Part shown: piece after piece, positions 30,613-44,271 of the stretch
How positions within the stretch are numbered: the first letter of the stretch is position 1
Layout of the letters: each line of letters begins with the position of its first letter
Assembly (NCBI GenBank): GCA_025618425.1
Contig: CM046845.1
Coordinates: 31,369,899-31,433,898 of the forward strand
From: Heliocidaris tuberculata
Taxonomy: Eukaryota > Echinodermata > Echinoidea > Camarodonta > Echinometridae
Length of the DNA: 64,000 bases
Direction: 5' to 3'
Notes under the pieces: model-generated
Databases searched by the model: none
What the model saw: only the letters and a program-made list of their open reading frames with translations
What the model was told of the DNA's origin: nothing
Program-made: the position numbers and the translations under genes

Positions 30613-32430
30613 CTTTGAAATAGTCGGGAGAAAGGGAAGGGGTTATTTTTCTGAGCGATTAAACGCTATATACACTCTGTTCATGATAATGGTCATCTTT
30701 GTGGTTTGTATTTAATCATATATTAGCCCATTTCCGGAGCTCAATTGGAATCGATCGAAGTCCTGTCATTCGAAGTCTGCTATAAACAGTGGACGAATAT
30801 TATCTCTCTGGCTTATTTGGCTTATAATGCATTTTCAACAATATGCTTGTTGATGCAGTACAAAATCACGAAAATTACCAATTCGTACAGAAAACCAGAA
30901 TCAAAATCAGATATATATCATTGCAATGGAGACAAGGGCATCACTAAATGCAGGCGGGAGTCCAAAATCTAACTTTTTGTCAGTAAATTTTCAAGTTTTT
31001 CACCGTTATCAGCAAATTGCAAAAATGGATGATCTTTTTTGCCAATAGAGAAGGAAGACGGTCTTCCTTTTATTTAAATATTATGGCGGAGAAATTTGTA
31101 GAAGGCAATCTTTCTCACAAAAAACCGTAGATTTAAATTCCATTAATTGAACATCTTAAGTAATGAAATGCTATCGATATATCTGTTCTGATTATCATTC
31201 TTTATGAATTCAGATTATTTGAATTATTTATGCTCAAAAAGATTTTCTTATCCGGATTACGATTTTGGAAAACTTCGTGCTATAACATTACTCGCTTTGC
31301 GTTATAACAGTTTACAGAGCTTTGTTGTAATCGAGATTATAATGATTAGTTATTAACAAATTGTAAGCATCACGGAACAAATTATTACTTGATTTTTATT
31401 TAAATCAACAATGACTGCGTATAAAAACAACGCATCTCTAAAAGGGGATTTTCTGAACGTCATATTTCCTGAAAAAGCCCAGGGTTGTGTGGAAAAAAGA
31501 AAAGCCTTAGCATTACATCCTACATGTACTCTAACAGATGTCTGCCAAATTCTCTCATCCTACTTTATATATTATTGCACTTATCAAGTTCAAATCCTGA
31601 AAGCATATACCCAGGCAAGATCCTAGTAACACGACTATGATGAAAAGTACATTGAACCTTTTTTCAACAGCGCGAAGATTGGCAAAAAAACATAAACGCA
31701 CATATATTTGTACGTGAACAATATCAGTTCCTTCTATTTCTGTATTTTACTAGAAAAAAATACACACTACGTAATCTATGTGCCTGAAACACGAAACAGG
31801 ATTATTGGTGGGTATCTGGCGTATTCCGCTTCATAAAATCCATCTGATTATCAAGATTTACAGCTCTCGTTGCCATGGTTACGATAATATTCAGAGGACG
31901 CGCATGCGCATTGTATGATGGTATTCATGGAAATGTTAGTTTCAACACTCCTGTTTAGAATATTTTTGACTCGAGTCGAGGCAATTAAAAACCACATTCA
32001 AAGGGACTGTACTTGCGCTACCATCCGCGTGGGCGATGAAAGAAAATACTTGCTGTGATATAACAAAATTGGGAACTAATCACAAAAACAAAATGTGTAA
32101 ACACCCCGGTTCTGTCTTATGTTACAATGTGTAGCAAGAAACAAAAATAATAAAAGAAAATCAAATAACAATAAAAAGAAAATCCTCATGAAATGAATAA
32201 ACTCTGACAAGCTTTATGGCCACGTGATTAACAAAAATCACAAACCGTTTATACATCTAGATCTTTAATTTAGAGAAAGCGATCTTCTTGACTTGACAAT
32301 TAACTGTCATCTGGTGCAGATTTTTCGTTTAATTGTATGAAAAACTAAGCTTATTCCCATCTTTGCAATTTTCGAATTTTTTTAGATGTTACAAAACAAT
32401 GGACCTTAAATAATTGCTTCTGTGACGGAA
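30613..32430 (+). other. Non-coding interval
   Basis: Frames at 30,745-30,972 and 31,411-31,626 do not resemble known proteins. The sequence is AT-rich. Nothing else is seen. Confidence 0.5.
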
Positions 32431-32431
32431 G

Positions 32432-32608
32432 GGGGTGTGGGAAGTGGGAACTTAGGGGCGTTGGAAATATGGGTGGCGGAATATAGGGGTGTCGGAAGTT
32501 CACGTGTCTCGGAATATAGAGGCGTCGGAACACAGGGGTATCGGGAAATAGTTCTCGGAACATAACAGGGTGTCCCGGTGTCGTTATTATGGTTGGCGGA
32601 ATATAGGA
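32432..32608 (+). repeat. 16-bp minisatellite, about eight degenerate units
   Basis: The unit is close to GGAATATAGGGGTGTC. The clearest copies begin at about 32,476, 32,511, 32,527 and 32,597. The proline- and arginine-rich minus-strand frame here is a by-product of the repeat. Confidence 0.75.
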
Positions 32609-32810
32609 GTATAACTGATTACTATACGAACTCTTTTACAACTCTTTTCTTTTCTTTTTTTTTGCTTGTAATACAGTGGTGTTCCTCTCACAATATTATA
32701 TGCAATAAGATGCATAAAGGTTGACATCTCTTTAGACCTTAGTCACACGCCAAACCGACTCCACGACGACCCCAAACCGACTGATTCTTGGCCATTCGTA
32801 GTAGAGGTGT

Positions 32811-33028
32811 TGTGGTCTATTGGTTAAAGTCACCGGACTGTAGATCACAAGGTACGGGGTTCGAATCCCCAGCCTGGCACTAACGTCTTTTTGCAAGACA
32901 TTAATCTACATTTCCCACTCTCGACCCAGGTGGTACTTATTTCTTAAAGATTCAGCGCCTTTATTAGGGCAACTAGGCTAAGCAGGGGTAATAATCCAAA
33001 GCTCCTTGGAAGAGCATAGAGATATTGA
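32811..33028 (+). mobile_element. tRNA-derived SINE (family B), plus strand
   Basis: It begins GTAGAGGTGTTGTGGTCTAT (box A) and has GGGGTTCGAATCCC (box B). Then it has CACTAACGTC, ATTAATCTACATTTCCCACT and CTCGACCCAGGTGG. It ends with GGGGTAATAATCCAAAGC. Confidence 0.87.
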
Positions 33029-35867
33029 TAAATATGTGTTTTGCAAAATGAGTATTTTTATTATTAATGTATTTTCTTTCTTTTTTTCCTTTTATGTATT
33101 TATTTGTTTTGTCTGTTGTCGGTCTAGGGTCGGTCTCGTTGGTACAGCTAGGAAGGCTCCCTGCTTTGATGGAGGTAAAAGCTGTTAGGCGGAAGACACA
33201 GTGTATTTAGGTGCGGAAAACTTACACTGCATTTTATATACAAGGGTCTTGAGAATCGCCACCGCACTATACACAATATCCATGACCATGACAACTAGAA
33301 TAAGATGACAGATTGGTAGATATAGGGATAACTTTTTCCGCGAAATAAAACAACCAAGACAAAGAATAACAATATTAAAAATACATTTTTGGGTAACGCT
33401 GATGATAATCATATTGTCACTGGAAAAAATATGACGGAACAATGATAACAAATTCGGTTTTATTCAAATGGTAATCGTGCTTTTCAAAACAGAAAAAAAT
33501 AATGCAGTTATATATTTAAAACGTTAATTATAGACTTAGAATGTCAATTTTTATCATGATAATGGTTTGGTAAATCTGACATAAACATGTAGGACTATTC
33601 ATACTTATGGCATGAAAAGATGACAGACTAGAATAATTTTATAAAATTTAAAAATGTATGCAAGGCTATGACGACTATATTCAAAGAGTCACCTGTCATC
33701 GGTCAAAGCCACCTCCACCTCCCTTTCCCCCTCTCTCCTTAATTTTGAAGGCCCCCCCCCCAAAAAAAAAAAACTCTATGGTTATCAAGATTAAAGAAAG
33801 CCACGCTGCTAGTAATTATCCCTTCTATAAGAGTTGTCGTAAACACGTCCGTATTTTCATATTTTTGGGAAGGGTGCCGAGATTGCGGTTTTTCGCCCGA
33901 TACCCTTGACCGCCAAGACCGACCAACGGACTTTCCCGATCAGTCGTAGCCTATTTGTGAATCAATTGACTCTTTTCACGGAAATAGTCAAATTCCAGAC
34001 AGATTGAAAACAATCGTTTTGTTATGACTTGGTCCCGTGGTTTGGGATTTACTGCTCAAGGCAAAACTTCTTCTTTTTTTTGGGGGGGGGGGGGAAGCCT
34101 AGGAGTGTAATATTTTCCCATACTAGTTTCAGCAGTGGAAGTTCTCTGGCCACAACACAACACTACAGTTATGAAAATGACAGAAACACAATATCTATAA
34201 CTTTTTATCACAGTGCAGTGTAATATGATATGGAGATTCTGAAGGAAAAAGTTGTGACGTCACAACACTCCATGCATGAATGCTTTTGTTTTAATTAAGA
34301 TTAAATAATTAAGTAAATAAAGATAAATGTTACCGGGGAAACTAAAAAGGGAAATAATGTCTTGAACAATATAGTCCAACTATTTTGTTAAAAATTTCAT
34401 TTTAATCCATTTCCACAAGGTGCTTCCATTACAATCATGCACTTTGCATGTGGAGTATCAGAAGGGTTTACATCATGTAGTTTGTTCTGCAAAGCGTTAG
34501 TCAAAACCCAGGACCTAGTTTTCACTGACCCCAAACCTGGTTTGTTTGTGAATCATGCTGATACAAGTCATTATGAATTATTGACCGATTTAAAAACACG
34601 TCGTAAAGTTGTTAAGTTTGTGTAGCGGTTCCTCTAGGGCTGTACCTAAAATAATACAACGTATATGAGTGTTGAACTTGTGAGGTGGGCTTTATTCATT
34701 AACAGTATGTTGGCTGGGCTGAACATAGAGTCTAGAATGAAGTATCATCAACTTTATACATAATTATCAACAAATATGTTAAAACGTGTTTAATACTTTC
34801 AACATTAGTGTAGCCAAGATAGGGAGGGTGGCAGGGGGCACTTGTCCCAATAAAGGACGTTAAGAAATTTCTATTGTGAGTGCATGTGCGAGGAGGGGTG
34901 GTCACATGACTACTTAAATTGTGACGCCTCTCCTTGTTATTGTCGCTTGTATGGAGAAAATATTATTTCATGCATAAACATGAGCTAAGAAAATTCTTGG
35001 CCTTCCAAGAAATCACTTTCTTTCGAATAAATTTGCCAGATTCACTTGATCTGACTTCCCAACCATCTAAATGGCTGTCTCATTCTCAGCCATTAGTGAA
35101 ATGAAGTGTCGTGAAATAAAATGAAATGGAAATGAAATGAAATGGCATAACAATATCTTTCTGATACAATACAACATAACCAATGGCGATATATTTATTT
35201 CATGAGGATGTACACACTCAAACGCTCATTGATTCATAATCATAATAGTTACAATTATTCATGATTTGCCTGGTTGTTGTTGACACTTTTGGACATTATT
35301 GTTAATAATGATGAACAAAATAATAAAGAGTAATGTGAAAGACAACAAGAACAACAACAAATGTAAAAGTGTACAGATCTTCATGATAAAGACTCTTTTA
35401 TCAATTAATGATCATGAATATTTCAATCTGAATGGGAGATTATAGGGAGTTTTAAGATTTCAGTGTTTCATTGCACCATATTGCATGAGTGCCATGCTGC
35501 CACAACATGTGCAATGTGGATATCCGGTTAGAGCAACCCTCGCTGGATCCTGGTGGTGAAAACAAACCTCGTTTATATCCGACTTTGACTGTACTTCAAA
35601 ACTGTGGGTCAGGGGAAGATGTGACAATCTGAAGTGGGGTTTGTGGCCTACCGCACTCTGTCAAATAGGGGTTTAAGGGGTTAGCATTGACTACCATCAT
35701 ATCCTACCTAGACGAAGCTGTCCACGTAAGCTACCTGCTACTTGAGAGTTGTCTTGTAACTGTCCATTCGACCACCTGTAATGCAATTTACTCATTATCA
35801 GGATTATAGACAATAATTATGGTAATAAAACCATATAATAAAATTCGTTTCTTGCGTCGCCCTCATC
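33029..35867 (+). other. Non-coding interval
   Basis: C/A-runs lie at 33,752-33,772 and a G-run at 34,082-34,094. A 62-codon frame at 34,437-34,625 has a normal amino-acid mix but no recognisable family or splice context. (GAAAT)n-like sequence lies at about 35,113-35,143. No gene is called. Confidence 0.5.
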
Positions 35868-36108
35868 CGCCACGCTGAGGAGTTCAGTTAAGATGCGGTA
35901 TTATTATCCCAGCTCTTAGCTAGGTATACCGATTGTGGTGTTTAGAGCATTCAAGGAATTCATTCCTTCCAGGGAAGCCTGCCCACTAGCTACACCTGGG
36001 TCGAGAGTGGCAAATGTAAATTCTTACCCATGGATATTGGGTCGTGCCGCGGCTCGAATTGATGACCTTTGCATCTCCCGTCGACTATGACCATGATGAC
36101 AACTCTAC
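35868..36108 (-). mobile_element. SINE family B, diverged copy, minus strand
   Basis: On the minus strand it begins GTAGAGTTGTCATCATGGTC. It keeps a damaged box B (AATTCGAGCC) and the core TTTACATTTGCCACTCTCGA, CCCAGGTGTAG and GGGATAATAATACC. Confidence 0.75.
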
Positions 36109-37459
36109 AAAATACACTTTGAGAAATAACAAAAAGAAAAGTATTTTTTGACTGACAAAGAACACAGAAGAAGAAAATCAGAAACAGAATCTCTTTCAGC
36201 AGCCCAAAAGGAAAGTTAGCCAGAGTCGACGGAAATAACATGGCTGGGCTTGGAAATGGAATGTTGTAAACATAATGAGGCTATAATGACATGAAAGTCA
36301 TTTGCAAGACATTTTCAGGTCAGCTTGACAGAACGAATTGACATAATCTTCATATAACTCATTAATCTCCTCATTAATCATACACTGTTTATGAAACATT
36401 CCTTGTTTTTATAGTATTGCTTCTTCGAATGTAGCATTGAGGAAATACCATGAAATGAAAAGAAATAAAAGCATGATAGTTTTCAAAGACTAATTATAGC
36501 ATGAGGATGAAAGAGAAGAAAAAAGGGAAAATCCCAAGTTCGTCTCGGTAGTTACATCCAGAATAGGATACTTTCTATTCACCAAGGGGTTTCCTATCAA
36601 CTTGTCATGATGTACATCTTATAACGGCTGTTTAATCGAATTTCAATCCCCCTACCACCACCTATATAATAAAGCAATTGATTATCGGTCTTCAAGGAAA
36701 ACCGATGTGGTATAGTTGAATTATGACAGTGCGTGTTTCATGTGGTATTCTTCAAATTTGACCATTTATGGTTTTCAAACATATCCTTGATTGATTTGTG
36801 AAGTAATGAGTGACAGTCGTGAAATTAAAACTATCTACACATTCTGCATCATCCCTATAGCATGTTGAGGGAACTATTTTGGCAAAAGCACTCAAATATG
36901 GAACATCACATTCATATATATTTTGAAGACCACCAAACGTGGTTGAAGGACAATGATTTGATTATTTTCTTTCGAAATGATTTTGAAAAGATGGAAATTA
37001 AACCATACCTCCTCGACTGCACCTCTGTCTGTCTCTCTCCACGCATTTGATGACGTAGTGCTTTATTCAACATCATGAAAGTGGTATTTTAGGCAAAAAG
37101 AGGAAATTAGTGAAATCCCACTGCATTACCCTGGCATGGGCTGTGAGGAAACGGAAGGATATTAAACACCGAATCAACCACATACTCTGGACAATGGAAC
37201 AAATATAACAGATTGGCTTGATAAGCAAATAGTTCGTTTCCACTGGGATATGGTACGCTATGAAAGATTTAACCAAATTAACAAAAAGAAATAGTCAAAT
37301 AGAAAGTGAAGCGTATTAATCAATCACACAATGAAAATTATTGGAATCTAATTGTAGGCTGCCAGGAAGTTGATGATTGGTTATAAAGAACCAAACCCAA
37401 ACCATAGACATGATAGACATGAATGAATATGATGTGAGTGGGGATATAATCGGACAGAC
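36109..37459 (+). other. Non-coding interval
   Basis: AT-rich sequence. Short open frames at 36,862-37,050 and 37,073-37,276 have no recognisable similarity. Confidence 0.5.
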
Positions 37460-37493
37460 AGAGAGAGAGAGAGGGGGGGGGGGATAGATAGAT

Positions 37494-37592
<99 letters not shown>

Positions 37593-37690
37593 GAGAGAGA
37601 GGATAGAATAGAGAGGGGGCAGACAGACAGAGACAGACAAAGAGACAGAGACGGAGAGACGGAGACAGAAAAACAGAAAGACAGAGAGAG
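37460..37690. repeat. (GA)n / (GACA)n microsatellite complex
   Basis: About 230 nt of (GA)n are broken by GATA, GACA and G-run interruptions. Minus-strand Ser/Leu frames of about 130 codons across it are artefacts. Confidence 0.95.
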
Positions 37691-37739
37691 GCTGAGAGAT
37701 AATTAATAAATAGAGAGTTGAAGAGAAAGTAAAGGACAT

Positions 37740-40700
37740 GTATGCAAATATACAAATAACCAGATAGATACACCGTCACATAATTATACAGTTACAGACA
37801 AATGCACAGATATACACTCGCATAAACAAGAGAGGCAAAATAGTAAGAAGGATAAATACAGAGATCTAAACATGTCTAAAGCTAAGGAGACAGAGGAGAT
37901 ATAAGACAATAAAAGAGATGTTCATGTTCTATACTAGAAATGACTTTACGATGATGGACTATTTCATGCCCAACTATCAACATGCTAGATTGAAATGTGC
38001 CTTTGAAAGACCAGAGTTTTAACTCTACAGGGCTAAACATTTAAACCTTTAGACTTTAGATGGGTAAATGTAAACGAAGCCGTTAATCGAAAGGCATGCA
38101 TAAATTAAAGGATAAGATTTTTATGCTACAAGGAAGAGATTCGAATCTAATAATATACCATGCACATACCCTTATGAAAATATTTCTTGTCACTAACTAC
38201 TTTCCTGTGTTTGATGCATGTTATTCAAATGGCATGATTTATTTTATCTATCTGCATGATCTGTCTGTCGATCGTAACTAAACCCACTTTTTTTCATTTA
38301 GAAAATAAAATAATTTTAGAGAAATTTTGATTTTGATGAATAAAGGAAAGGAGAATAAAATTTGGCAAGGCTTTCTTTGTTGTGACACGCTCGTCACTCA
38401 CTTTCACAAATTCGAGGAAAAGGGGGTAAATACCCTTCAGGATATACTATTTGACGTCTGAAAACTAACATAGGAAACTCATCAAAGCGCAAAATTAAAA
38501 AAAAAAATAACCGGAGCTATGAGGAGAGGAAGAGACAGCGATTAGCAGACGGTGCCAACATATTACAGGAGAGGGAAATAAGAATAATTAAAGAAGAGAT
38601 GGTTATCTCCGCCCCTTTTCTCACTTCATATAGATTGCGTGATCATTGATGATTAGAGAGGGATGGTTTGCATCTAATATAATGTGACATCACAAAGACA
38701 TGCTGAGGGTGTGGTACGGGCGGGAGCAGACAAAAATGCTTGTCATAGCTGTTTTCGCCGTCAACAAAATAGTTCTTTATAATCAGATAATAATCGTCTC
38801 TTAATGATTAAGAAAGGAACTTGTTTTAGGAGTGATTGCAAATCTAATTTTGATTATCACCTGATTATTACATGTGATAAAGTTTTCATCTAAACATTCA
38901 TCTTTGAATGTTTGATTTGTTTATAAATCAAACATACTTTATTTGTATTTATATTTAAAAAAATGAAAATCACACATTGATACCTGATATTTTATATTTT
39001 TCCAATAAAATGAACGGTATCAAAAAGGAACATTATAATTTAGTTTATGGTCTATAATGTTTGAAATAATTTGATCATTGAATGAAAAGAGAAAATCTGA
39101 TTTGGGGAAAGTAGACAAAGGAAATGAAATAGCAAAAGAAGTCTAACAAATGAATATTGAGCTTTCTTAAAAACACGTTGAAAAAAATCCAAAGTCATCA
39201 CTCCTTGAAGTTAAATTGCTTTCTTCTTTTCTCATCATCTTCTATTGTGTAAATTTGTGCTTTGATTTTGAAATAAAATGAAATACATTTATTTGATTAA
39301 ACTTCCACATCAAGAATAAATGGGGATTTCCAAACAGAGCCCTGTGCACATATTCCCTTATAAATGACATCCAGTATCCTTGCATTATTCAGCATTATTT
39401 GAGTGATCAACTACCATGATGACTGTATGGTACAAGAACCACATCATGATGATTAAATTTGTGATTTCGCTATTGAACATCATATGCCGGTTAACATTGC
39501 ACAGGTTAAAAAATTATCTTCCCTTCGTCCTCAATCTTTCTTAAATCTTTCTGAAGAAATATTCCAGGTCAAATTACGCAAGTTTCAAACATGCATGAAT
39601 GACAAGGTCCGTGTACAAGGACAAGGGTCAATATTAATCGTTGTCCAATTTTGTTTTAAGTTTGATTTGGAATATCACCATCTAATAGGTTATCTCCCTA
39701 TTGTTTCTATGATCCAGCTGGTCATGACGAGTCATGTGAGAGATCAGGATTCCATTTTGCCATCCGTCATTGTCCAGCATCTTAAACATAAAATCCTTTA
39801 TACACATAAATACCAATTACCGGTTTGTCTATCCAAACATCCGCGATACCATTTCTCAAAATAGATATAATAATAATGATAATAATGAATAAAGAATTCT
39901 CCAGTCTCCCGTCTTAAGTTTGAATGAGTCCCATGATGAAAGAGGAATTAAATATGCAAAATCATATTTGCATACTTGAATGCAGAAACCATCGATCAAA
40001 TCACTTAAAAATGGGACGTGTATCACGTGCTGACGGTCTCCTGCGTTCACAAATTCTGTTAATTGTAAAATGTTAATTTCTCACATGGATATTTTCATTA
40101 TGTTTAGAAGTACGTTGTTGTCTGAAAAGTGTTTATATATTTTTCTGTAATATTAGATTATTTTGCATCCCGTTATTGAACGCAGAAATCAATTAAATCA
40201 AACAAACAAACAAAGTGCGAAAATGATTCTCTGATTAATGAGATCCCTCGTCTATCTTTTAATTTTTAATGTATTGATAAACTGCATGGAGTATTTTTTT
40301 CAGAGAAAACTTTTTTTTTAAAGGAATGATCTGGTATCTCAAAAAACATAGCTTTGTATAACTTGAATCTTTTTATATGCCAAATTTCAGTGCATGGGCT
40401 GCTATCTCTAGTCCATGGAGTCTTTCAACAAACCTCTGAAACAAAAATTTACACGGATTTACTTTTTTTAAATGATTTTTTCCCTTAGTTTATTAAGCAA
40501 AATGTTTGATGTATAAATTTTCAAGTAAATACTATCATCACTTTACTGCAAAGCTACAATTTATTGTATGAATGTTTGATTTTCCTGCTTTTTATAATCT
40601 AATAGTATGATTAATTTCTTGGGCCAAAGGAATCTCAACCAATCGTTATGTTCCAATGTGAATTGACAAAAGAACTTTTTAAGTTTGAAATACAACTAAA

Positions 40701-41120
40701 GTTTTAATGACATGTCATTAATCAGTAACTGAAAGTAAATAGCAAAATAACCTTTGGGAAGTTTGGATAAAACAAAGAAATAGACAAGTCGAAAGAATAA
40801 AATAAGTGTACTTTCAACGATTTTTACCAAGATGATTCAACGTTGTGAGTCACACACTAGAAATATCATCTTTCTAGCCCTATCATGACTTGCCATCTTC
40901 TCCATTTCTAATTTTTGAAAATGGTATTCCCCTTCTCGGGCATCATCAACAAAGAACAAGTTAGAGAGGTTCTTATCACGCGCTGCATGTTGATTAATCA
41001 TTATTTGGATGACGATTGTGACAGTTTATCATAAAGAGAATGTTTGTGATTCACTGTGACAGAGCAGGAAAGGGGGCGAGGGCGACGCACAAATAGAGAA
41101 GGAGGGGGTAGCCCCTGAAT
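37740..41120 (+). other. Non-coding interval
   Basis: A frame of 126 codons at 39,484-39,864 is the longest non-repetitive one here, but I cannot match it to a family and it lacks exon signals. A hairpin lies at 38,908-38,935 (ATGTTTGATTT / AAATCAAACAT). Otherwise the interval is AT-rich. Confidence 0.45.
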
Positions 41121-41127
41121 CCACTTC

Positions 41128-41128
<1 letters not shown>

Positions 41129-41174
<46 letters not shown>
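41129..41174. repeat. (CT)n microsatellite
   Basis: A near-perfect run of CT dinucleotides. Confidence 0.95.
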
Positions 41175-41179
<5 letters not shown>

Positions 41180-41465
41180 ATAACCACGGGCAACAAAGAG
41201 AAGGATGACGTCACATTTGAGTGGGCTAATGTCCCTAGGATGTAGCCAGGGTACCTTGTGACGAGATGATGACGAAATGAAGTCTAGCAGGCCGTTATCT
41301 CGTCTCCCATCTTGTCTCTTAAGGAATGGAAGCTGAAGTCGTTTCTCTCTTAGCGGATATTCATCGACGAGTCTGCCCGAGCTGCCCCCACACTCACACT
41401 CGAACGACCTCTCGTGCTCTCCTCTAACACTCTAGCAGCTCTTTGTCAGGCGGGCATGCATTTGA
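41180..41465. promoter_or_regulatory. GC-richer intergenic island
   Basis: This stretch is free of simple repeats and clearly less AT-rich than its flanks, with GATGACGTCACA at 41,204-41,215 (a CRE-type site). No exon is seen. A cis-regulatory role is only inferred. Confidence 0.3.
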
Positions 41466-42900
41466 CTGCATCTAAAATCAAAATCCTGTACCAAAACAAT
41501 GGCTGATTGGGAAATTTGTTTTTAGATTCATTGCTTTACCCTTTCATCGATTTTTAAAAAAATTGTTATTTATGCATTATCTTATGTTTTGTCCTTTGTG
41601 GAAAATTATTTTGTTTGAAACTAATTTTTTCCAAAAAATTATACTCATATCACTTCATATGCCCTAAAATACATGACATCTCTTCCATAATATAAGATAG
41701 TGTATCGGTAAATGCATATGTTGTTTGTATTTTTTTAAATTATTATCATTATAAATCTAATCTAAAACTATCTACTGTACAGGTTTATTAGATATATTGT
41801 AAAGAACACATATTTCTATTTTCTGCTTTTGTAATTGTAAATGAACAAATGACAGTGTTGGAAAAAAATAATAAACTTTAGATAATGTGGAAAACGGAGA
41901 AATAATCCCCTCTATGTAGATGAGGGGAAAAAAATATAATAATGAAAATGATCATTATATGATTATATGAGGCAATATCTTGCGCTAACAGTATAAAGAT
42001 CGTAATGATTTAGACGATATACCCTTGGATGGAAAGTGATAGTGATAAAGAAAATACAAAATAAAAAAATAGTGTGAGATCCAACACAAAGAGTCAAATA
42101 TCATAGGCGTACTGTGCGGAAATAATTAAAGTTACTGGTCTATATGATATAAACATGATCCTTGATAACGTCCAAGAATTGTACGGTTCTCTTTTCAGTC
42201 TTACTAACTAAGACGGAACACATTCAAGGAAAAGGTGCATTCATATTTCTTATCTATCTATCTGCCTGTCTCCATGGCACCTTCTTTCCTTTATCGTGTT
42301 GAGTCTTGCTCGTCTTTGGAGCCTTTTCTTCTCTTCTTTGTCCAGTTCATTTCTCCCCTGCCTTCTCACCCCATCTCTATCCTTCTCACTTATACTTTCA
42401 TTCCAATTGTTTCCTCTTTTACTTTTTGTTCATCTTCTATTCTTACATTTCCTTTTGTGGAAAACATTAGTTTAACTTACATTACTGTTCCCTTCCCCTA
42501 TGCACTTGAGGTGTGAATATTTTTCATTCGTGTTATTGATAATTATTTAGAATATACCATAGTCAAATCTACTCTTAATGCCTCTGTCTCTATTCCTTTC
42601 TCTGTCGGTAGCGGTCCACCCCTATTCCTCTTCCCCACGCAGTGCGTGTACGGAAAGTAGAACACGTTACACATTTAATCTTGCAGAATAACTAATATTT
42701 TGTTCCCGATTGGGGAATTTACGGAAACGATATGGTTTCTTGTATTTCCCTTTCAAGCTCCGAAGTTTTCTTTTTTCTTAGAAACACAAGAAGGAAGCGA
42801 AAGTGGTGATAATTGATCACCTCACTACAGATCACTCTATAACCTGAACCCCAATCTATTTAGCCTATATCATGTATATCCTTTCATCCAACTTAAAAAA
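41466..42900 (+). other. Non-coding interval
   Basis: AT-rich sequence with a pyrimidine-rich section at 42,240-42,500, which yields a short Ser/Phe-rich frame. No gene is recognised. Confidence 0.5.
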
Positions 42901-42901
42901 A

Positions 42902-42919
42902 AAATCTATCCATCTATCC

Positions 42920-42953
<34 letters not shown>

Positions 42954-43000
42954 ATATTTAACTAACTAATTATGCTAATTATATATATATATATATATAT
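42902..43000. repeat. (TATC)n and (AT)n microsatellites
   Basis: (ATCT)n covers 42,903-42,952 and (AT)n about 42,979-43,000. Confidence 0.95.
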
Positions 43001-43189
43001 CTTGTGAGAAATGTTCCTCGAACGCAACGATGCAGGTGGTCACTCACAGTTGTTTGAGTAAAAGATATATTAGAAGAGATGGACTATGAGACGGTCGTAT
43101 ATATATGTATAAAGTTTGTTTTTTGATATTCTACCAACACGTGGACTTTGTATTAAACATATGTATATACATTAAAAAAATAAGTAGAA

Positions 43190-43530
43190 ATTCCATGCTT
43201 TTATCCAACTACTTTATTATCTCACGAATTTTCGACGGTATTCACACCGTCTTTATCAAGTGAATGACAAACTTTCGAAATTGTCTCCATTAGCGTTTCC
43301 AAAACAATGCGCAATTAGTTTATAGGTAACCAGGCGCATTTTCGTGGAAACGCTTTGCAGCTCAAAAACATCTTAAAATGATAAATACGTCACGAAGACG
43401 TCACAATAGAAATACACTTTTGTAAATTATGACCCAAAACGTACAATAATAAGAGGCGCTAATAAACCCAAGGCGCGAAAGAAATGAGCGAGAGCATTAA
43501 ATTTACTAAAACGTCATAATAGAAACGTCA
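43190..43530. repeat. Interval with two hairpins, probably a repeat fragment
   Basis: Arms 43,292-43,312 and 43,334-43,354 pair at 18 of 21 positions around a 21-nt loop. A smaller hairpin, GACGGT..ACACCGTC, is near 43,239. The stretch is GC-richer than its flanks. Confidence 0.5.
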
Positions 43531-43548
43531 CATTGGTGTATATATGTT

Positions 43549-43549
<1 letters not shown>

Positions 43550-43620
<71 letters not shown>
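43550..43620. repeat. (CT)n-(AT)n compound microsatellite
   Basis: (CT)n of about 34 nt passes directly into (AT)n of about 34 nt. Both frames across it give repeat peptides. Confidence 0.95.
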
Positions 43621-43627
<7 letters not shown>

Positions 43628-44271
43628 CATCCATCTATCCCTATTTCTATTTCCTATTTTTTTAAAACTGTATATGTATCTTTCTTTCATTCTGTATGTC
43701 TCTCTCTTTTACCTACCCCCTCTCGACCCTTCTCTTTCCCTCTTACCCTCCCCTCTCTCTCTCTCTGTGAAAGTCTCTATGTAATAATGTACACAATTAT
43801 AAAATTAACTTTTTATAATTTGGTCGAACTGTGAGAACTTTAATTCCCCTCAGCGAGGAATTGTATTTATAGATAACTCTTAAAATCTATAAAAGAAAAA
43901 AAAAGTTTGGTAATTCGAACCATCACATCGATAAATTTGTAACGTTACTTTTAACATGTATTAAGCCATGGGTTGTTTCATGCATAAACAGAAGGATTAC
44001 TATTTTACTGCTTTAATGAAAATAACTGTAGTTAGCTATTATACGAAGGTCATGTTCTTTGAATTTTGTAACCCTCCAAGGTGTAAAACACTCGAAGTGG
44101 AAGTGAAGAAGCCAAGTAGATAATTTCTCTGCCAGTAAACAGTAGAGATCTAACCGACAACAAGTAAAGATGGATTTAAAATGCGTCGTTTTAATTACCC
44201 TTTTCATGTGTAATTCCCAAGGTCTAGCGGTATTCCACTAAATCTATTTTGAAATCCGAAGGTTTCACAAA

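Noticed and set aside
32811..32890. Possible tRNA gene
   Set aside because: The acceptor stem does not close and the same head and body occur at 21,903-22,207, so it is a SINE.
37338..37779. Two ~130-codon Ser/Leu-rich frames on the minus strand
   Set aside because: They are translations of a (GA)n microsatellite.
39484..39864. 126-codon frame as a possible gene
   Set aside because: Mixed composition but no recognisable domain, no convincing exon signals and no promoter. It is kept only as a note in the interval description.
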